Origin: a bacterium
GTDB taxonomy: Bacteria > Patescibacteriota > Saccharimonadia > Saccharimonadales > UBA4665
DNA length: 64,000 nucleotides
Reading direction: 5' to 3'
Assembly: GCA_021804085.1 (NCBI GenBank)
Contig: JAJZKM010000001.1
Location: forward strand, 1-64,000
Below are positions 59,691 to 64,000 of this stretch, in pieces. Both the position numbers and the translations under genes were made by a program. The first letter of the stretch is position 1, and every line of letters begins with the position of its first letter. The notes under the pieces are model-generated. The model saw nothing but the letters and a program-made list of their open reading frames with translations. It searched no databases and was not told where the DNA came from.

Positions 59691-61052
59691 ATGAGCCATC
59701 GTATGCGTATATACTTAAGAGTAATGTTACGCTCTACGAATTTACTGTCTGAGGCATCTAATATATTAAACAATAATAATCAGGGCTTATACACCATGCC
59801 TGCAGCAGATCTGTACCCACATCAATGGCTATGGGACAGTTGCTTTATTGCTATCGGGCTTAGGCATCTGGATATCAATAGGGCTCAAACCGAAATATTA
59901 AGTTTACTCAGAGGTCAATGGCTAAATGGTATGTTACCAAATATTATATTTTCTACCGGAGATAAATACTCAGCCGATAGAGAATTATGGCGAAGCTGGT
60001 TAAGCCCTAATGCCCCGGCGAAGATAGCTACATCAGGAATTACTCAGCCCCCAATGGTTGCTGAAGCAGTGATTAAAATTGGCGAAAAACTCTCTCCCTT
60101 GGAACGCAGAATTTGGTACCGACGTGTTTACCCATCGTTAGTTAAATATCATGAATGGTTATATGCGGAAAGAGACCCACACCAGGAAGGGCTTGTTTTG
60201 TCTATACATCCATGGGAAATCGGAATGGACAACACCCCTCCATGGATAGCTGAGTTGAGCGAGCATCAACTTAATAGTTGGATTAGAACAATTAAAAAAC
60301 TGCACCTTGATAACCTGATAAGTCACATGCGTAGAGACACTAAAAACATTCCTTCATTCGAAAGATTCGGAACAGTTGAATTATTGGCAATGTTTTCGAT
60401 CCAATGGCGACTAAGGAGAAAAGCATATGATATATCACGCATTCTTGATCACTCACTTTTTGCTATTGAGGATGTAGCTTTTAATGCAATATTAATCCGA
60501 AACAATCACCATCTACAAAATATTGCCAAAACAATTCGAATACCACTAAATCAAGAACTAATTAAAAGGATGAAGAAAACTGAGCATGAATTTAATCGTC
60601 TTTGGGATACGACAACATCACAGTATCATAGCCGTGATTTCATTACTCATCGACTGTTAAAAGAAGAGTCAGTCGCTACCATGCTGGCATTATATGCTGG
60701 AACGGTTCCGATAAACTATGCTCATGCTCTGGTAAGACAGCTAGAAGATAAGAACAGTTTTAATACAAACTGTCCCGTGCCAAGTGTCCCAATCAACTCG
60801 CCGTGGTACAAACCGCTAAATTATTGGCAAGGTCCATCCTGGATAAATATTAATTGGCTAATAATTGAGGGTCTCAAAAATTATGGTTTTATTGACCAGG
60901 CAAAAAAACTTAGACTATCCACTCTATCAACGATTAGCAATAGTGGCTGCTATGAGTACTATAATCCCGAAAATTCAAATGGACTTGGAGCATCTAATTT
61001 TTCTTGGACAGCGGCACTTGCAATAGATTTGGCGCTATGCCCAATTAATTAG
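59691..61052 (+). CDS. GH63/MGH1-like (alpha,alpha)6-barrel glycosidase-type protein
   Basis: DLYPHQWLWDSCFIAIGLRHLD, NYWQGPSWININWLIIEGL, GLGASNFSWTAALAIDL. Confidence 0.8.
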   Translation: MSHRMRIYLRVMLRSTNLLSEASNILNNNNQGLYTMPAADLYPHQWLWDSCFIAIGLRHLDINRAQTEILSLLRGQWLNGMLPNIIFSTGDKYSADRELWRSWLSPNAPAKIATSGITQPPMVAEAVIKIGEKLSPLERRIWYRRVYPSLVKYHEWLYAERDPHQEGLVLSIHPWEIGMDNTPPWIAELSEHQLNSWIRTIKKLHLDNLISHMRRDTKNIPSFERFGTVELLAMFSIQWRLRRKAYDISRILDHSLFAIEDVAFNAILIRNNHHLQNIAKTIRIPLNQELIKRMKKTEHEFNRLWDTTTSQYHSRDFITHRLLKEESVATMLALYAGTVPINYAHALVRQLEDKNSFNTNCPVPSVPINSPWYKPLNYWQGPSWININWLIIEGLKNYGFIDQAKKLRLSTLSTISNSGCYEYYNPENSNGLGASNFSWTAALAIDLALCPIN

Positions 61053-62205
61053 TAACTAGCCCGTCATCATCGGGTTTTTCGAGCAACATCGGTTCAATTT
61101 TAGGCTTATCGGTACCTGTTATTTTTAGAAAGTCTTTATCAACTTTAGAGAGTTCTTTATGTGCCGCGTTAAAATGACCTACACTAGTCCCAAGAGAATT
61201 ACCAAGTTTAATCATTAAATTTTGGTAAGAATTTAAATGCCGGCTAAGATCACCTACTCGATGTTGGATTGTTTTTGCCTGTTCCTCTATATGAAGACTT
61301 CTTAACCCTTGCAATACGGTCTGAAGATATGCTAGAAAACTTGTCGGGCTGACAATAATAACGTTCTTGTCACGAAAAGCATATTCAATTAGATCACGTG
61401 CCGCGACATCGCTGGCTCCAACTTTGTTGACTAATAAATCATAGTATATCGCTTCGCTAGGTATAAACATAAAAGCAAAATCCATAGTTCCGCTACCCGG
61501 AAGAATATATTTTGCGGTTTCATCAATTCGTTGCTTAAGATCTGATTTAAACTGCTTAGCTAAGATGTTACGTCTAGTGGCATCCTTTTCCTCGATTAAG
61601 CGATTATAGTTTTCTAAAGAAAATTTCGCATCGACTGGCAGCATAATTCCCTTATCAAGAAAAATAACTGCATCACAAATTAGATCCGAACCGTTATCCG
61701 ATTTAGCTATCTTATATTGCAATTTATATCTGTCAGGCGGCAATACATTTTCCAAAACAGATCCAAGATAGTATTCTCCCAATACGCCACGCTGTTTAGG
61801 GTTTTGTAAAACGTTTTGTAATGTTTTAAGTTCATCTGTAATAGACATAACTTGACGATTGGATTCCTTAAGTTCAGCCAAACTCGAGCTAACCTGACTA
61901 ATTAATTTAGCACTTTCGCTAAATTGTTTTTGTAATGAATCAACCATTAGATTCTGGCTTTTATCTAATCGATCATTAATGTTATTACTAAGATTTTCTT
62001 TTAAACTTGCAATATCTTCACTTAATTTATCAAGATCTTGCTTTAGCATAAGCGAAGCTGAATCGCCATTTGATGACGATGATTTTTTAGCAAGCATGAA
62101 GGCTAAAACAACTGCAACTATTCCGAATCCCACTAGCGCTATAAGCATTATGAATATATAATAACCTAAAGAGACTTCAGTGTGCCAGTTCGAAAGAAGA
62201 TACAA
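61045..62205 (-). CDS. rmuC: DNA recombination protein RmuC
   Basis: N-terminal TM, coiled coil, then RmuC core (LPVDAKFSLENYNRL, FMFIPSEAIYYDLL, VIIVSPTSFLAYLQTV). Confidence 0.94.
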   Translation of the reverse strand: MYLLSNWHTEVSLGYYIFIMLIALVGFGIVAVVLAFMLAKKSSSSNGDSASLMLKQDLDKLSEDIASLKENLSNNINDRLDKSQNLMVDSLQKQFSESAKLISQVSSSLAELKESNRQVMSITDELKTLQNVLQNPKQRGVLGEYYLGSVLENVLPPDRYKLQYKIAKSDNGSDLICDAVIFLDKGIMLPVDAKFSLENYNRLIEEKDATRRNILAKQFKSDLKQRIDETAKYILPGSGTMDFAFMFIPSEAIYYDLLVNKVGASDVAARDLIEYAFRDKNVIIVSPTSFLAYLQTVLQGLRSLHIEEQAKTIQHRVGDLSRHLNSYQNLMIKLGNSLGTSVGHFNAAHKELSKVDKDFLKITGTDKPKIEPMLLEKPDDDGLVTN

Positions 62206-62269
62206 TTCCTAATTTCTATATACTTGAAATTTAACTCGATGATAAAATGAAAGGTAATAGTTTTAATTA

Positions 62270-62926
62270 TTGATTATGACTTACGGAAGCTACAATTCGC
62301 ATAATAATACCTACCCATCAAATAGAAAGAAAAATAAAGACTTAAAACACCACTACAGATATTGGCTAGCATTGTTAACGATATTAGTAGCCGCAGGAGT
62401 GTTAGGTGGCATCTTTTTGCCACGCACAGGAGCGGTGTCTTATAGCACAATTAAACCTAAAGTTAAAATTTCAAAATCTAAATCCGTATCTACGAACCAA
62501 TGCCAAAATAATAATTTGGCCAAAAACGTGATAGTAATTATTAGCAAGCAGTACTTATGGGCATGTAGCTACAGCAAGCCAATATATGGTTCAGCTGTAA
62601 TAACCGGATATTCTGGAAATCCATCAAATATAACTCCAGTTGGTACTTACCATATTTACGATAAACTATCCGACATTACGTTAACGGGTAGCGATGACCT
62701 AGGATCATGGAGTGATCCCGTAAGCTATTGGATGGGATTTTTAAGTAACCAGTACGGCCAATATGGACTTCACGACGCCACCTGGATCAATGCTAATGAC
62801 TTCGGCCACATAAGTCCTACTTCAAAAAGTGCATCTCATGGATGCGTAGAATTACCGTTGCCAACTGCAAAATGGCTATACGACTGGACAAGCGTGGGAA
62901 CTACCATATCTATCAAAGCCAGCTAA
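62270..62926 (+). CDS. L,D-transpeptidase (YkuD family), membrane-anchored
   Basis: N-terminal TM, TPVGTYHIYDK, catalytic SASHGCVELP; ATG alternative at 62276. Confidence 0.92.
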   Translation: MIMTYGSYNSHNNTYPSNRKKNKDLKHHYRYWLALLTILVAAGVLGGIFLPRTGAVSYSTIKPKVKISKSKSVSTNQCQNNNLAKNVIVIISKQYLWACSYSKPIYGSAVITGYSGNPSNITPVGTYHIYDKLSDITLTGSDDLGSWSDPVSYWMGFLSNQYGQYGLHDATWINANDFGHISPTSKSASHGCVELPLPTAKWLYDWTSVGTTISIKAS

Positions 62927-62996
62927 AATTGTTAAAATCATACAAACTAATCCAGTCTATTTTTCACATAAAAACTAGCTGCATTTTTGAACATCA

Positions 62997-63179
62997 CTAA
63001 ATTCTATTCAATACTCCTAAAAATCTTTGCAATATTTGTTGAGGTGTCCTGCACTGAAGACTTAGGTGTACATATTTAGTATCGTAGAACTCTAAATATT
63101 TATCTAATTTAGTTTCTATTTCTGTTGTTTTAGCCTGGAAAGCAAGGCGGAAACTCGTACTACCTTGATGTGTTAAGTT
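62997..63179 (-). pseudogene. Degraded transposase C-terminal fragment
   Basis: Reverse frame NLTHQGSTSFRLAFQAKTTEIETKLDKYLEFYDTKYVHLSLQCRTPQQILQRFLGVLNRI* resembles integrase-core transposase C-termini (KLDxYLxFYNTxRxHLSLxxKTP); in-frame stop upstream, no start. Confidence 0.7.
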
Positions 63180-63276
63180 TTACCCGTATCATGGAAAGGC
63201 AGAGGGAAGATATAATTCTAGGTATTTTGCTGGTGCTATTTAAATATGTTTATACATTGCCTGATATACTTTACTC

Positions 63277-64000
63277 ATGGACAACCAAATAGAGAGACGC
63301 ATTCAATCTAGCCTCGATGATATCATTGCCCAAGACAATGTACGTATTTTATTAGCAATAGAATCAGGCAGCCGAGCCTGGGGTTTCTCATCGAAAGATA
63401 GCGATTATGATGTGCGGTTCATCTATAGCCGCCCCATTGATGCATACCTGCGAATAAGCGATATGCGTGATGTTATCGAGTTACCCATAGTTGATGACTT
63501 AGACATTAACGGTTGGGATCTTAAGAAATCCTTGAGACTGCTATTAATATCAAATCCGCCAATACTGGAATGGCTGAGCTCGCCCATCATTTACAGACAA
63601 GACCCCATAATAGAAATACTGCGCGATGCCGCTAAAGATTTCTTTGACCCTGTAAGCACGTCATACCACTATCTCAGCATGGCTGTAAAAAATCATAAAC
63701 ACCTACAAGCCGACTTGGTTTCGCGAAAGAAGTATTTGTATGTACTTCGACCATTGTTCTGCATTGAGTGGATTATGAATAACCACACCATACCACCTAT
63801 GTTGTTCACGAAGCTTGTAGAGTCGTCACTCTGTAACAGTGGCGATGTAGTTGTGGTTAACGCTATCAAACAGCTGTTAATCGATAAAAAGAACGGAAAA
63901 GAACTTGATAAGCAGCCCAGGATATCAGTGCTTGATACATTTATTGAGAAAAGGCTATCCGAATACCGATCTAGAGATTTCGGAAAATCAAAACCGCATA
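63277..64000 (+). CDS. YcgL/RlaP-like nucleotidyltransferase (COG3541/PF10127-like), truncated by window end
   Basis: Own translation MDNQIERRIQSSLDDIIAQDNVRILLAIESGSRAWGFSSKDSDYDVRFIYSRP...DVIELPIVDDLDINGWDLKKSLRLLLISNPPILEWLSSPIIY...; GSRAWG...DxD pol-beta motif; open to window end. Confidence 0.85.
   Translation, partial: MDNQIERRIQSSLDDIIAQDNVRILLAIESGSRAWGFSSKDSDYDVRFIYSRPIDAYLRISDMRDVIELPIVDDLDINGWDLKKSLRLLLISNPPILEWLSSPIIYRQDPIIEILRDAAKDFFDPVSTSYHYLSMAVKNHKHLQADLVSRKKYLYVLRPLFCIEWIMNNHTIPPMLFTKLVESSLCNSGDVVVVNAIKQLLIDKKNGKELDKQPRISVLDTFIEKRLSEYRSRDFGKSKPH

Noticed and set aside
1-64000. CRISPR array, prophage or known defence island
   Set aside because: No spaced direct repeats, cas genes, phage structural genes or integrase; only two transposase relics.
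1-64000. Alternative genetic code (TGA = Gly as in Gracilibacteria/Absconditabacteria)
   Set aside because: Genes such as 15415..16125 end at TGA where the domain ends, and conserved glycines in recognised proteins use GGN.

Overview
The window is a compact, AT-rich, mostly minus-strand chromosomal segment. By inference from gene content it comes from a Patescibacteria/CPR organism, most likely Candidatus Saccharibacteria; I could not run a phylogeny. TGA acts as an ordinary stop. Main blocks: rpoB-rpoC-rpsL-rpsG-fusA; hisS-tig-clpP; one tRNA-Leu(UAG); recG; a class A PBP; radA; clpC; nusA; an M1 aminopeptidase; rplS; a PilB/GspE ATPase; dnaE; a gatC-gatA-X-gatB operon; uvrB; a pentose-phosphate/lower-glycolysis cluster (gap, rpiB, rpe, split transketolase, fba, PfkB kinase, SLOG/LOG-like protein); ppa; trxB plus a glutaredoxin-like protein; FKBP; NUDIX; pheST; a glycosidase-like protein; rmuC; an L,D-transpeptidase; and, at the right edge, a truncated YcgL/RlaP-like nucleotidyltransferase next to a transposase remnant. 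No CRISPR array, rRNA or intact mobile element is visible. Items most worth a second look: (1) two CIRCE operators (clpP, clpC) with the same geometry, the -35 box sitting inside the CIRCE spacer, and a predicted leaderless clpP mRNA; (2) a structured leader at the left edge driven by overlapping divergent promoters; (3) a zinc phospholipase C/P1 nuclease-like orphan; (4) a TyrRS N-terminal remnant overlapping recG by 4 bp; (5) a possible nucleotide-ribose catabolic cluster; (6) degraded transposases flanking a higher-GC nucleotidyltransferase; (7) a perfect (AGTAA)8 microsatellite that begins inside a stop codon. I do not see a clear, complete, undescribed multi-gene system; the novelty here lies in individual elements.
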